In this document: one piece after another, positions 1 to 8,255 of the stretch
Numbering within the stretch: position 1 is the first letter of the stretch
Layout of the letters: every line of letters begins with the position of its first letter
Assembly (NCBI RefSeq): GCF_027158205.1
Contig: NZ_JAPVLU010000003.1
Location: 62,001 to 126,000, forward strand
Source: Streptomyces sp. H39-S7
GTDB taxonomy: Bacteria > Actinomycetota > Actinomycetes > Streptomycetales > Streptomycetaceae
Reading direction: 5' to 3'
Length of the DNA: 64,000 nt
Translations under genes and position numbers: made by a program
The notes under the pieces: model-generated
Told to the model about the DNA's origin: nothing
What the model saw: only the letters and a program-made list of their open reading frames with translations
The model's database searches: none

Positions 1-345
1 CTGCAGGGCACGGGCGCCGAGCAGCATGCCGGTGTTGACGGCCGCGCCACCGATCGCGGACGCCGCGGCGAAGCCGAGCAGACCGACGATGAAGGCGTTC
101 TTACGGCCGAACAGGTCGGAGATACGGCCACCGAAGAGCAGCAGTCCGCCGAAGGCCAGGCTGTAGGCCGTGATGACCCACTGCTTGTTGGCGTCCGAGA
201 TGCCGAGGTCCGTCTGGGCGGAGGGAAGGGCGATGTTCACGATGGTCGCGTCGAGCACGACCATCAGCTGAGCGATCGCGATGAATATGAGTGCTTTCCA
301 GCGCCGGGGATCCGGCTGGAGTGCTTTCTCGGGAATAGCAGGCAT
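1..345 (-). CDS. DHA2-type MFS efflux transporter (N-terminal part, cut by window edge)
   Basis: Only the first ~115 codons lie in the window; the gene runs off the left edge. The reading frame shows a short basic N-terminus, then a membrane segment containing MVVLDATIVNIALP, which matches motif D1 of 14-TM drug:H+ antiporters (EmrB/QacA type). This is followed by AYSLAFGGLLLFGGRISDLF, which corresponds to MFS motif A with the loop sequence GRISDLFGRK. The role is most likely proton-driven drug export. I chose ATG at 345; an in-frame GTG at 357 is possible and neither has a clear ribosome site. The TetR gene starting at 1048 reads the same way just upstream and is the probable local repressor. 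Confidence 0.85.
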   Translation of the reverse strand, partial: MPAIPEKALQPDPRRWKALIFIAIAQLMVVLDATIVNIALPSAQTDLGISDANKQWVITAYSLAFGGLLLFGGRISDLFGRKNAFIVGLLGFAAASAIGGAAVNTGMLLGARALQ

Positions 346-403
346 GGCTGTACTCACTAAGGGTGCGGAGGGACAGGGAAATGGGGACGTTTGTGGGAGT
401 GCG

Positions 404-1048
404 TCAGCTCTGCTGCTGCAGATCCTCCAAGGTCACGGCGGCGCCAGGCAGCGCCGACCGCGCCGGGGCGCGCAGCCCGTCGAGGAAAATCTGCAGGTGA
501 CGGTGCACGAACCGGTCCATGTCCATGCACGCCTTGCCGGGCAGCGGTCGCGTGAGCTGCGTGATCGCGACCATCAGGTCACCGACGGCGATGTCGGTGC
601 GGAGTTGGCCAGAGGTTCGCGCTCTGTCCATTATGTCCTCGATCGAGCGATTCAGCCGGTCGCGAGCCGCAAAAATCGCCGGATGGTTGCCGTCGAAGGC
701 CTCGGAGAGCATCGGACACAGGGCGCCGACCCGATCCTCCGCTGATTCGAAGACGAAGCGCCGCAGCGCCTCGAAGGCGTCCGGCTCCTGTGCGAGCGCC
801 GCCTCGGTCCGCTCGGTGATCCGCGCCATCACCGACAGGACCACCTCCCGGACGAGTTCGGCCCGGTCCGCGAAGTGCCGGTAGAGCGTGGCGTTGCCGA
901 CACCGGCGCGGCGCGCGACCTCGTCCAGCGGGACCTCGGCCCCGTGCTCGACGAAGGCCTCGCGCGCGGCGGCGACGATCCGCTCCCGGTTGCGCGTGGC
1001 ATCTGCCCGCAACCGGGGGGAACGCGATCTCACGGCGCTGCCGACCAC
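404..1048 (-). CDS. TetR family transcriptional regulator
   Basis: A 214-residue protein with an N-terminal TetR helix-turn-helix: the stretch RIVAAAREAFVEHG is helix 1, then PLDEVARRAGVGNATLYRHF is the recognition region, within the first ~65 residues. The C-terminal part is a ligand/dimer domain of ordinary TetR length. The start chosen is GTG at 1048 because AAGGAG stands 5-6 bases before it; the frame is open further upstream without such a site. It lies immediately upstream of, and co-directional with, the MFS exporter at 1-345 (gap ~58 bases), the usual arrangement for a repressor of an efflux pump. Its ligand cannot be read from sequence. Confidence 0.9.
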   Translation of the reverse strand: MVGSAVRSRSPRLRADATRNRERIVAAAREAFVEHGAEVPLDEVARRAGVGNATLYRHFADRAELVREVVLSVMARITERTEAALAQEPDAFEALRRFVFESAEDRVGALCPMLSEAFDGNHPAIFAARDRLNRSIEDIMDRARTSGQLRTDIAVGDLMVAITQLTRPLPGKACMDMDRFVHRHLQIFLDGLRAPARSALPGAAVTLEDLQQQS

Positions 1049-1226
1049 CGGACACTCCTTCTGACCTCGAAGCCCTCTGGCGAAAGTGGATGGGAAGCGG
1101 GGAATCACTCCCCGCTTCGTTCTGACACCAGTCTAAACGGGGAGAGGGTCCCCAGTTATTTCGGGTGGCCGGTGTGACCTGCGGCACATTCTCGAGGAGT
1201 GCTCGAATCGCGCTCGAGATGGTTCA

Positions 1227-1238
1227 TTGAATCTTCAA
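1227..1238. promoter_or_regulatory. Palindrome TTGAATCTTCAA, possible MarR operator
   Basis: TTGA-ATCT-TCAA is an inverted repeat 15 bases before the MarR gene start. MarR proteins commonly bind AT-containing palindromes of this kind over their own promoter, so autoregulation is a reasonable inference. Nothing else supports it. Confidence 0.4.
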
Positions 1239-1252
1239 GAAGTGGACGTAGG

Positions 1253-1735
1253 ATGGACACCATGAAATGGCTGACCGAAGAAGAGCAGGCCTCCTGGCGC
1301 GCGTACGTGCACGCCACGACGCTGCTGGAGGACCACCTCGACCGGCAGCTCCAGCGTGACGCCGGCATGCCGCACATGTACTACGCCCTGCTGACCACGC
1401 TCTCCGACGCCCCCACCCGCCGGATGCGGATGACCGAGCTGGCGCAGCAGACGAAGATCACCCGCTCCCGGCTCTCGCACGCCGTCACCCGGCTGGAGAA
1501 GAACGGCTGGATCGCCCGCGAGGACTGCCCCTCCGACCGCCGCGGCCAGATGGCCGTGCTCACCGACGAGGGCTACGAGGTGCTGGTGCGGACCGCCCCC
1601 GGACACGTCACCGCCGTCCGCTCGGCCATCTACGACCGCCTCACCCCCGAGCAGGTCCAGCAGCTCGGCGAGATCTCCCGCATCATCGCCGAGGGACTGC
1701 AGCCAGAAGGCGCCGACCTGCCCTGGCTCCGCTGA
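1253..1735 (+). CDS. MarR family transcriptional regulator
   Basis: A 160-residue MarR protein. The winged-helix DNA-binding core runs from about residue 50 to 110: MTELAQQTKITRSRLSHAVT is the helix-turn-helix and the wing carries ARED...SDRRGQMAVLT, the DxR motif typical of the family. I chose ATG at 1253 (second ATG at 1262) because the frame further upstream contains no family-like sequence. It is divergent from the TetR gene at 404-1048. The target gene is not evident; the palindrome at 1227-1238 suggests autoregulation. Confidence 0.9.
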   Translation: MDTMKWLTEEEQASWRAYVHATTLLEDHLDRQLQRDAGMPHMYYALLTTLSDAPTRRMRMTELAQQTKITRSRLSHAVTRLEKNGWIAREDCPSDRRGQMAVLTDEGYEVLVRTAPGHVTAVRSAIYDRLTPEQVQQLGEISRIIAEGLQPEGADLPWLR

Positions 1736-1788
1736 GCCAGGGCCGATCGGCGCCCAGGGGACTTCCGTCCCACCGCACTACCTCACTG

Positions 1789-2205
1789 CTACTCGACGAC
1801 GATCTCGACGGTGATGTTCCCGCGGGTCGCCTTCGAGTACGGGCACACGCCGTGCGCCTGCTCGACCAGCTTGCGGCCGGTCTCGCCCTCCAGCTCCGCC
1901 GGGAGCTCCACGCGCAGCGTGACGTCGAGCTCGAAGCCGCCGTTCGCGGCGTCGGCGCCGATGCCGACCTCGGCGGTCACCGAGACGTCCTTGGTGTCAA
2001 CCTTCGCCTCACGGCCCACCAGCCCGAGCGCGCTGGAGAAGCACGCCGCGTAACCGGCCGCGAAGAGCTGCTCGGGGTTGGTGCCCTTGCCGTTCCCGCC
2101 CAGCGCCGGCGGCATGGCCAGCTGCAGGTCCAGCTGCCCGTCCGAGCTCACGGCCCGGCCGTCGCGTCCATTGGCCGTGGCCACAGCGGTGTACAGCGCA
2201 CTCAT
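1789..2205 (-). CDS. ohr: Organic hydroperoxide resistance protein, Ohr (OsmC/Ohr family)
   Basis: A 138-residue OsmC/Ohr-fold peroxidase that reduces organic and fatty-acid hydroperoxides through a Cys pair recycled by dihydrolipoyl proteins. Both catalytic cysteines are present: Cys55 in YAACFSSAL and Cys121 in GVCPYSKATRGN. The N-terminus LYTAVATANGRDGR is typical of Ohr rather than OsmC. Start ATG at 2205 is preceded by GGAGAGGG. It is divergent from ohrR with a perfect OhrR-type palindrome between them, so induction by organic peroxides is expected. Confidence 0.95.
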   Translation of the reverse strand: MSALYTAVATANGRDGRAVSSDGQLDLQLAMPPALGGNGKGTNPEQLFAAGYAACFSSALGLVGREAKVDTKDVSVTAEVGIGADAANGGFELDVTLRVELPAELEGETGRKLVEQAHGVCPYSKATRGNITVEIVVE

Positions 2206-2272
2206 CGGAACCATCCCTCTCCACACTTCACGGCCCGGTTGCCCCGGGGCCGCCCTCGGCACTACTAGAGCA

Positions 2273-2287
2273 CACAATTCAATTGTG
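2273..2287. promoter_or_regulatory. OhrR operator palindrome
   Basis: CACAATT-C-AATTGTG is a perfect 15-bp palindrome between the divergent ohr and ohrR starts. It has the AATT core of the known OhrR operator consensus from Bacillus (TACAATT...AATTGTA). A further half-like GCACAAC follows. One site probably controls both genes. Confidence 0.8.
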
Positions 2288-2312
2288 CACAACTAAAGGG
2301 TACGCTGGATAC

Positions 2313-2798
2313 ATGAGGACGACCGAACCGGCACCTGCCGAGTACCTGCGCCTGGACAACCAGATCTGCTTCGCCCTGCACGCCGCGTCCAGGGCGTTCG
2401 GCACCCTCTACCGGACGGCGCTGCGCGACCTCGCCCTGACCTACCCGCAGTACCTGGTGATGCTGGTCCTGTGGGAACACGGCGATCTGCCGGTGAAGAA
2501 GATCGGCGAGTACCTGCGCCTGGACTCCGGCACCCTCTCCCCGCTCCTGAAGCGGCTGGAGGCCGCCGGCCTCGTCCAGCGCGAGCGCAGCGCGGTCGAC
2601 GAGCGCTCGGTCACCGTCCGTCTCACCACCACGGGCGACGCCCTGCGCGAGCGCGCCCAGCGGGTCCCGGAGCAGATCGCGTCGGCGACCGGCCTCGCCC
2701 TCGCCGACCTGACCGACCTGCGCACCCGCCTCAACCACCTGACGGCCACCCTCGACGCGGCCACCCCCGAAGCGGCGGCCGACCCGGTCCCCGAGTAA
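2313..2798 (+). CDS. ohrR: OhrR, MarR-family organic peroxide sensor
   Basis: A 161-residue MarR-family repressor. The single peroxide-sensing cysteine near the N-terminus is present (Cys19 in LRLDNQICFALHAASR, equivalent to the reactive Cys of Bacillus OhrR). The helix-turn-helix is around KKIGEYLRLDSGTLSPLLKRLE, and the wing carries the DERSV motif. Start ATG at 2313 was chosen because the conserved LRLDNQICF segment then sits at the usual distance. The gene is divergent from ohr and downstream of the palindrome at 2273-2287. Oxidation of Cys19 is expected to release the operator. Confidence 0.93.
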   Translation: MRTTEPAPAEYLRLDNQICFALHAASRAFGTLYRTALRDLALTYPQYLVMLVLWEHGDLPVKKIGEYLRLDSGTLSPLLKRLEAAGLVQRERSAVDERSVTVRLTTTGDALRERAQRVPEQIASATGLALADLTDLRTRLNHLTATLDAATPEAAADPVPE

Positions 2799-2875
2799 CC
2801 CCGGCCGCCCGACACCGCCACCACGGATACCCGCCAGCGCCGGGCGCCCCGAATCCGCTAACCTGTCATCACCCC

Positions 2876-2948
2876 GCCCCAGTAGCTCAGGGGATAGAGC
2901 ACAGCTCTCCTAAAGCTGGTGTCGCAGGTTCGAATCCTGCCTGGGGCA
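2876..2948 (+). tRNA. tRNA-Arg (anticodon CCT)
   Basis: A 73-base cloverleaf. The acceptor stem GCCCCAG pairs with CTGGGGC, the anticodon stem-loop is CAGCT-CTCCTAA-AGCTG with anticodon CCT, and the T-arm contains GGTTCGAATCC. The 3' CCA is not encoded. It reads AGG codons. It is followed within 8 bases by a strong terminator. No integrase or attachment duplication is seen beside it. Confidence 0.97.
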
Positions 2949-2955
2949 CATCATC

Positions 2956-2995
2956 CGGAAGGCCCTCCCGTCAGCACCGACGGGAGGGCCTTCCG
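2956..2995 (+). terminator. Terminator of the tRNA gene
   Basis: A perfect 17-bp stem (CGGAAGGCCCTCCCGTC with its complement) around a 6-base loop, directly after the tRNA. It lacks a T-tract, which is common in Streptomyces. Confidence 0.85.
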
Positions 2996-3019
2996 TGTGC
3001 GCGGGGACTCGGCGGGCGG

Positions 3020-3454
3020 TCAGGACCGGCGGAGGACCAGGGCGTAGGCGCCGAGGCCCAGGACGCGGTCGCCCGCGCAGTCGCCGGTCGTCGTGCGGAC
3101 GGTGAGCAGCGCGCCGGAGCCGGCGTCGAAGTCGACGTCGGAGACGGTGCCGAGCGCCTCGCCGCGCTCGTCGAGGACGCGCTTGCCCGGCAGCGCGCGG
3201 TGCTTGTCGGCGAGGGGGGCCAACTCGCCCGACGGCGTGCCGAGGGTGGCGCCGGACCGGACGATGACGGCGTCGGGGCCGATCGCGTGGATGTGGTCCC
3301 AGACGAGGGTGTCGCCGGAGCCGTCGGTCTTCTTCAGCCGCAGGGCCACGACGGAGGCCTTCGCCGGGTCGACGACGAAACCGTCGACGATGCCGACCGT
3401 GCGGGCCTCGGCGGCGCTGACCACCTGGCGGCCGACCGTTTCCGAGAAGAGCAT
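3020..3454 (-). CDS. PRC-barrel domain protein
   Basis: A 144-residue protein made of two PRC-barrel-like halves: residues ~1-75 (LFSETVGRQVVSAAEARTVG...) and ~80-140 (LPGKRVLDERGEALGTVSDVDFD). PRC barrels are small beta barrels found in RNA-processing and photosynthetic proteins; the function in actinomycetes is not established. It is the last gene of a three-gene operon. Its ATG overlaps the stop of the preceding PRC gene by one base (TGATG), indicating translational coupling. Confidence 0.8.
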   Translation of the reverse strand: MLFSETVGRQVVSAAEARTVGIVDGFVVDPAKASVVALRLKKTDGSGDTLVWDHIHAIGPDAVIVRSGATLGTPSGELAPLADKHRALPGKRVLDERGEALGTVSDVDFDAGSGALLTVRTTTGDCAGDRVLGLGAYALVLRRS

Positions 3455-4041
3455 CAGACCTCCGTTCCGCGGCGGGCGCGGTACGCCTGGACCGCTGCCG
3501 CGAACCCTGGCAGGTCGTCGGCGATGAACTCGGCCGCGGCCGCCGGGATGACGAGTGCCTCGCCCGAGACGGCGGTGGTCTCGGAGAGCGGGATGAACAC
3601 CTTGCGCCCCTGCCGGTCGAGCGCGTCGGAGGAGGCGATCTCGTAGCCCACGACGTGGGCCGACGTTCCCTCGACGACCTCGACGACGACGTCGGAGATC
3701 CTGCCGAGGTCGGTGCCGCCGTCGGTCAGCACCCGCGAGCCGAGGACGTCACCGCGGCCGGCGGAACCGCGTTCCAGCACGTCGGCCTTGCTCTCGAAGA
3801 CGTCGTCGGCCTTGATCATCACGGCGTCGTGGCCGAGCCCGTGCACGCCCGCCCACGGCAGGCTGTGCCGCAGGGGTCCCGAGAGCAGGCCGCGGCCGCT
3901 GAGGGTGAAGCCGGCGATACGTCCGGCCGTGCCGTCGAAGACGATGTCCTTGATCTGCGCGACGGCCTCACCGGCCAGCGTCACGACCGGCCGTTTGGTG
4001 ATCTCCGACGCGAGCATCATCACCAGGGCGGGGGCGGTCAT
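3454..4041 (-). CDS. PRC-barrel domain protein
   Basis: A 195-residue protein with the same architecture as its downstream neighbour: MLASEITKRPVVTLAGEAVAQIKDIVFD is a first PRC half, GRGDVLGSRVLTDGGTDLGRISDVVVE a second near residues 90-140. The pair probably arose by duplication. ATG at 4041 was chosen because it overlaps the stop of the upstream small gene as ATGA. There are no membrane segments. Role unknown; the chain of overlapping starts argues for a single operon with the small membrane protein at 4038-4193. Confidence 0.78.
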   Translation of the reverse strand: MTAPALVMMLASEITKRPVVTLAGEAVAQIKDIVFDGTAGRIAGFTLSGRGLLSGPLRHSLPWAGVHGLGHDAVMIKADDVFESKADVLERGSAGRGDVLGSRVLTDGGTDLGRISDVVVEVVEGTSAHVVGYEIASSDALDRQGRKVFIPLSETTAVSGEALVIPAAAAEFIADDLPGFAAAVQAYRARRGTEV

Positions 4042-4193
4042 TTCACGCGTCCCTTCCCTGCCCGCCGGCCGATGGCGCCGCGACGCACCGCGATCACCCC
4101 ACCGCTGCGGCGCCGTGCCTGCACGCCCGCCGCCGAGCCGGCCAGCACCAGCAGGACCGCCACCACGACGACGACCCAGATCCACCAGTCCAT
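4038..4193 (-). CDS. Small single-pass membrane protein (51 aa)
   Basis: A short reading frame that begins at ATG 4193 after GGGGAG and ends in a TGA overlapping the next gene's ATG (ATGA). It begins MDWWIW followed by a Val/Leu-rich membrane span at about residues 5-25, then an Arg-rich cytoplasmic tail. The ribosome site, the membrane span and the stop/start overlap support a real gene. I do not recognise a family; it may anchor or accompany the two PRC-barrel proteins. Confidence 0.65.
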   Translation of the reverse strand: MDWWIWVVVVVAVLLVLAGSAAGVQARRRSGGVIAVRRGAIGRRAGKGRVK

Positions 4194-4326
4194 CGCGCAC
4201 ATCTCCCCTCACACCCGGGCCCCGCGACGCGGTCGCCATGTCCTTCGACTTCCCCCGTCCCCCTCTTCCACGCGCGGACCGGCACGCGGCCGGGCACGGG
4301 GAGGAGGGGCGGGGCGATGGGCGCGG

Positions 4327-4719
4327 TCAGCTGCCGAACGCGTGCTTGCGCGGCTGCTGCTGCGGCATCTCCGGGGCCGAGGTCCGGGCCGGGTGGTCGT
4401 TCCCGGTGCGCTGCCGTTCGACCCTGGCGGCGAGGGCGTCCCGCTCGGCGACGGCCGCGTCGGCGTCCTTGCGCGCCTCCCGCAGCCGTACGGCCTTGCG
4501 GCGGCGCAGCACCGCGCCCTCACCGGCCATCACCAGGCTGAGGCAGAAGATCAACGCCAGGGCGAGGCCCGCGCAGAAGATGGAGAGCGAGTTCATCCTG
4601 ACCAGGTCATGTCCCAGCAGCACCACCGTGTAGTCGGGCCCACCGTTCAGGTTGCCCGCGATCAACAATCCCGTGAGCGTTCCGGTCGCGGCGAGAAGCA
4701 CCAATCCCAGGAACAGCAT
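4327..4719 (-). CDS. Two-TM membrane protein with charged coiled-coil tail
   Basis: A 130-residue protein starting at ATG 4719 after GGAGGTG. Membrane spans are at about residues 1-22 and 45-65. They are followed by a charged helical region (LRRRKAVRLREARKDADAAVAERDALAARVE) and a Gln/Pro-rich end. The two-helix plus coiled-coil layout resembles LapA/DUF1049 proteins, but I cannot assign the family. It is divergent from the copper genes and co-directional with the PRC operon. Confidence 0.7.
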   Translation of the reverse strand: MLFLGLVLLAATGTLTGLLIAGNLNGGPDYTVVLLGHDLVRMNSLSIFCAGLALALIFCLSLVMAGEGAVLRRRKAVRLREARKDADAAVAERDALAARVERQRTGNDHPARTSAPEMPQQQPRKHAFGS

Positions 4720-4859
4720 CCGAGTCACCTCCGGTTGTCCGGACGTCGTCCGAAACGTGGTCCGCATCCGTCGCTGCGGCGTCTACCCGGCGCTGGGCCG
4801 CCCTAACGGCGGTCCCGTGCGACAGGCGACTTCAGGCCGCGGGTGTCCTCCTTCGCTTA

Positions 4860-4876
4860 ATACCCTGGGGGGGTAT
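4860..4876. promoter_or_regulatory. CsoR-type copper operator
   Basis: ATACCC-TGGGG-GGGTAT is a G-tract palindrome 60 bases upstream of the CopZ-like gene. It matches the known layout of CsoR operators (AT-flanked C/G tracts). CsoR dissociates on binding Cu(I), so the downstream genes should be copper-induced. No csoR gene lies in the window. Confidence 0.75.
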
Positions 4877-4936
4877 ATGGTGAAGGAGAGTGGACGGCGA
4901 CAGCCGTCACCGCACGAGACGCACGAGGAGAACGCC

Positions 4937-5209
4937 ATGTCCTGCTGCTCCCCCGAGGGAACCTGCCACACCGACGGCGCGACCGACGAGTCGCAGCCGG
5001 CCACCGTGGTGTACTCCGTCTCGGGCATGACCTGCGGGCACTGCGAATCCGCGGTGACCAAGGAGCTCGCGACGCTCCCCGGCGTGACCGTCATCAAGGT
5101 GGACGTCGCCACCGGGCTCGTCACCCTCGCGTCCGAGCGGCCGCTGGACGACGAGACGATCCGCGCCGCCGTCGACGAGGCGGGCTACGAGCTGGTCGGC
5201 CGGGCGTGA
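4937..5209 (+). CDS. CopZ-like copper chaperone (HMA domain)
   Basis: A 90-residue heavy-metal-associated domain protein. The Cu(I) ligand motif is GMTCGHCESAV (CxxC) near residue 31-38. The fold continues through LATLPGVTVIKVDVATGLVTL to the C-terminal EAGYELVG, as in CopZ. An extra Cys/His-rich N-terminus (SCCSPEGTCHTD) precedes the domain and could bind metal. Start ATG 4937 follows GAGGAGA. It is the first gene after the CsoR-type operator and its stop overlaps the next start (GTGA). It presumably hands Cu(I) to CopA. Confidence 0.9.
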   Translation: MSCCSPEGTCHTDGATDESQPATVVYSVSGMTCGHCESAVTKELATLPGVTVIKVDVATGLVTLASERPLDDETIRAAVDEAGYELVGRA

Positions 5210-5349
5210 CCGCACCGGTCAGACTGGGCGGCTATCTGCTGATCCTGCTGGTCGTCCTCGGCGCGGCGTTCGGCCTCGGCCGCGCGCTGCGGGGGGACGC
5301 CGGACCGGCCGTCCCGGAGCCGCGTCCGGCCTCGCACCAGGGCATGTAG
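5206..5349 (+). CDS. Small membrane protein between copZ and copA (47 aa)
   Basis: A 47-residue frame with GTG at 5206 overlapping the copZ stop by 4 bases (GTGA) and ending 48 bases before copA. It contains one hydrophobic span (YLLILLVVLGAAFGLGRAL, residues ~9-27) and a short Pro-rich tail ending SHQGM, which includes His and Met that could touch copper. Translational coupling to copZ argues that it is real. I do not know a named family. An accessory role in copper delivery to CopA is inference. Confidence 0.65.
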   Translation: MTAPVRLGGYLLILLVVLGAAFGLGRALRGDAGPAVPEPRPASHQGM

Positions 5350-5397
5350 CGCCGGAACAGGCAGGGCTTCCGGCCTCGATCGAAGGAGTGGAGTGGA

Positions 5398-7653
5398 GTG
5401 GCGATGACCACGGCGGCCGCCGGCCGCCAGGTGGAGCTGGAGATCGGTGGCATGACCTGCGCCTCCTGCGCGGCACGCATCGAGAAGAAGCTCAACCGGA
5501 TGGACGGCGTCACCGCGTCCGTCAACTACGCGACCGAGAAGGCCAGGGTCAGCTTCGACGACGGCACCGTCGCCGTGGACGACCTCATCGCCACCGTCGA
5601 GGCCACGGGCTACAGCGCCGCGCTGCCCGCCCCGCCCGCGGAGACCGCCGGCTCCGGGCCGGAGGGGTCCGCGCCCGACGAGCTCACCCCCCTGCGCCAA
5701 CGGCTGCTCACCGCCGTCGTGCTGGCCGTGCCGGTGATCGCGATGGCGATGGTGCCCGCGCTGCAGTTCGACAACTGGCAGTGGCTCTCCCTGACCCTCG
5801 CCGCGCCCGTCGTCGTCTACGCGGCCTGGCCGTTCCACCAGGCCGCCTGGACCAATCTGCGGCACGGCGCGGCGACCATGGACACGCTGATCTCGGTGGG
5901 CACGCTCGCCGCGTTCGGCTGGTCGTTGTGGGCGCTCTTCTTCGGCACGGCCGGTATGACCGGCATGAAGCACCCCTTCGAGTTCACGATCTCGCGCGGT
6001 GACGGCAGCGGGAACATCTATCTGGAGGCCGCCGCCGGGGTGACCGCGTTCATCCTGGCCGGACGGTACTTCGAGGCCCGCTCGAAGCGGAAGGCCGGAG
6101 CCGCGCTCAAGGCGCTGCTGCACCTGGGGGCCAAGGACGTCGTCGTCCTGCGCGACGGGCGCGAAGTGCGCGTCCCCACCGCGGAACTGGCGGTCGGCGA
6201 CCTGTTCGTCGTGCGCCCCGGCGAGAAGATCGCCACCGACGGCACCGTCCGCGAGGGCGCTTCCGCCGTCGACGCCTCCCTGCTGACGGGCGAGTCCGTG
6301 CCGGTGGAGGTGGTGCCCGGTGACGGTGTCACGGGTGCCACGGTGAACGCGGGCGGCCGGATCGTCGTCGAGGCGACCCGGGTCGGCGCCGACACCCAGC
6401 TCGCCCGCATGGCACGGCTCGTCGAGGACGCACAGAACGGCAAGGCCGCCGTGCAGCGGCTGGCCGACCGGATCTCGGCGGTCTTCGTGCCCGTCGTGAT
6501 CGCACTCGCCGTCGCGACCCTCGGCTACTGGCTCGGCGCCGGCGAGGGCGCCTCCGCGGCCTTCACCGCGGCCGTCGCCGTACTGATCATCGCCTGCCCG
6601 TGCGCGCTGGGGCTCGCGACGCCCACCGCCCTCATGGTCGGCACCGGGCGCGGCGCCCAGCTCGGCATCCTCATCAAGGGCCCGGAGGTCCTGGAGTCCA
6701 CGCGTGCGGTGGACACGATCGTCCTCGACAAGACCGGCACGGTCACCACCGGCGTCATGACCCTCACCGACGTGCATGTCGCCGACGGCGAGGACGAGAA
6801 GACCGTGCTGCGGCTGGCCGGCGCCCTGGAGCACGCCTCCGAGCACCCCATCGCCCAGGCCGTGGCCGCCGCCGCCGAAGGCTCGGGCGAACCGCTGCCG
6901 GTCCCCGAGGACTTCGCCAACGTCCCGGGGCTCGGGGTGCGGGGCGTCGTCGAAGGGCACGCGGTGCTGGTCGGCCGCGAGAAGCTGCTCCACGAGTGGG
7001 CCCTGTTCCTGCCCGCGGACCTGGCGGCGGCGAAGGCCGCGGCCGAGGCCAAGGGCCGCACGGCGGTGGCCGTCGGCTGGGACGGCGCGGCCCGCGGCGT
7101 CCTCGTCGTCGCCGACGCCGTCAAGCCGACGAGCGCGGAGGCCGTGACCCGGCTGCGCGCCCTGGGCCTCACCCCGATCCTGCTGACCGGCGACAACGAG
7201 GCGGTGGCGCGGGCGGTGGCCGAGGAGGTCGGGATCTCCGGCGACGACGTCATCGCCGAGGTCATGCCCGAGGACAAGCTGGCCGTCATCAAGCGGCTGC
7301 AGGCCGAGGGCCGTTCCGTCGCGATGGTGGGCGACGGCGTCAACGACGCCGCCGCGCTCGCCCAGGCCGACCTGGGCCTGGCGATGGGCACCGGCACCGA
7401 CGCCGCCATCGAGGCGGGCGACCTGACCCTCGTACGGGGCGACCTGCGCGTCGCGGCCGACGCCATCCGGCTGTCGCGCAGGACCCTCGGCACGATCAAG
7501 GTGAACCTCTTCTGGGCCTTCGGCTACAACGTGGCGGCCCTCCCCCTCGCCGCCGCCGGACTCCTCAACCCGATGATCGCGGGCGCCGCCATGGCCTTCT
7601 CGTCCGTCTTCGTCGTCGGCAACAGCCTCCGCCTACGAGGCTTCAAGGCCTGA
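5398..7653 (+). CDS. copA: CopA, Cu(I)-exporting P1B-type ATPase
   Basis: A 751-residue P1B-1 ATPase that pumps Cu(I) out of the cytoplasm. Domains in order: an N-terminal HMA domain with GMTCASC (Cys21/Cys24), eight predicted membrane spans, the actuator domain with TGES, the membrane ion-binding motif CPC (Cys400/Cys402), the phosphorylation motif DKTGT (Asp444), the nucleotide-binding SEHP motif (His483), and the hinge GDGVND (~645-650). The CPC motif and DKTGT are intact. GTG 5398 was chosen with AAGGAG upstream; ATG 5404 is an alternative. It is third in the copper operon. The 3' end overlaps the convergent SsgA-like gene by 21 bases. Confidence 0.95.
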   Translation: MAMTTAAAGRQVELEIGGMTCASCAARIEKKLNRMDGVTASVNYATEKARVSFDDGTVAVDDLIATVEATGYSAALPAPPAETAGSGPEGSAPDELTPLRQRLLTAVVLAVPVIAMAMVPALQFDNWQWLSLTLAAPVVVYAAWPFHQAAWTNLRHGAATMDTLISVGTLAAFGWSLWALFFGTAGMTGMKHPFEFTISRGDGSGNIYLEAAAGVTAFILAGRYFEARSKRKAGAALKALLHLGAKDVVVLRDGREVRVPTAELAVGDLFVVRPGEKIATDGTVREGASAVDASLLTGESVPVEVVPGDGVTGATVNAGGRIVVEATRVGADTQLARMARLVEDAQNGKAAVQRLADRISAVFVPVVIALAVATLGYWLGAGEGASAAFTAAVAVLIIACPCALGLATPTALMVGTGRGAQLGILIKGPEVLESTRAVDTIVLDKTGTVTTGVMTLTDVHVADGEDEKTVLRLAGALEHASEHPIAQAVAAAAEGSGEPLPVPEDFANVPGLGVRGVVEGHAVLVGREKLLHEWALFLPADLAAAKAAAEAKGRTAVAVGWDGAARGVLVVADAVKPTSAEAVTRLRALGLTPILLTGDNEAVARAVAEEVGISGDDVIAEVMPEDKLAVIKRLQAEGRSVAMVGDGVNDAAALAQADLGLAMGTGTDAAIEAGDLTLVRGDLRVAADAIRLSRRTLGTIKVNLFWAFGYNVAALPLAAAGLLNPMIAGAAMAFSSVFVVGNSLRLRGFKA

Positions 7654-8085
7654 CCCGGGGCCCGCCGCGTCCTCGCTCCCCCCGAGCAGCGCCGCGAGAT
7701 CCGCGTCCAGGTCGATGTGCCGGTGCTCCTCGCCCGGTGGCACCGCCGTGTAGGAGCGCGTGAGGAAGTCCTGGACGTCCTCCGTGTCGAGCTGGAGCAG
7801 CGCCACGCCCACCGGCGAGGAGAGTTCGATCATGGTCCGCCGCTGCCCGCAGGGCCATACGTGGACGTCGCCCTCGCCCGACGGCATCCGCAGCCCCGCC
7901 GCCAGCAGGTCGCGCGCGAAGGTCCAGACGACATCGTGGCCGTCGAGCGTCGCCGACGCCGGGAACGCCAGCCGCGCGGCCAGCGGGTCGTCGCACTGGT
8001 AGATCAGGGTGGCGGCGATGACGCGGTCCCTCGCCGGGGACGCGCAGAGCCGGGCCCGGAGGGTCTGGTCGATGACGGTCAGCAT
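7633..8085 (-). CDS. SsgA-like sporulation/cell-division protein (SALP)
   Basis: A 150-residue protein of the SsgA-like family, found only in sporulating actinomycetes, where members steer septum placement, peptidoglycan turnover and spore separation. Family features: [47 protein letters not shown] and a C-terminal [15 protein letters not shown] segment. I chose ATG 8085 (MLTVIDQTL) behind a GAGAGAG site. Which paralogue it is (SsgA-G) cannot be decided here. Its 3' end overlaps copA's on the opposite strand. Confidence 0.88.
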   Translation of the reverse strand: MLTVIDQTLRARLCASPARDRVIAATLIYQCDDPLAARLAFPASATLDGHDVVWTFARDLLAAGLRMPSGEGDVHVWPCGQRRTMIELSSPVGVALLQLDTEDVQDFLTRSYTAVPPGEEHRHIDLDADLAALLGGSEDAAGPGSGLEAS

Positions 8086-8255
8086 GAGGTGTCTCTCTCC
8101 CGCTGGGTTGTGTCCAGTCCTCTGCAAGACCGGGAAATCACGTCGGGGATTACGCGGCTTGGGCCCTTCTCGCTGTGATGTCCGCCACGCGCAGCGCCGC
8201 GCCGCCCCGCGGCGCTGCCTGAGGCGCTGTCAGAGGTGCGTGTGAGCATGGGGGA

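Noticed and set aside
2876..2948. tRNA-Arg as an attachment site of an integrated element
   Set aside because: No integrase, no partial tRNA duplicate and no change in gene character nearby.
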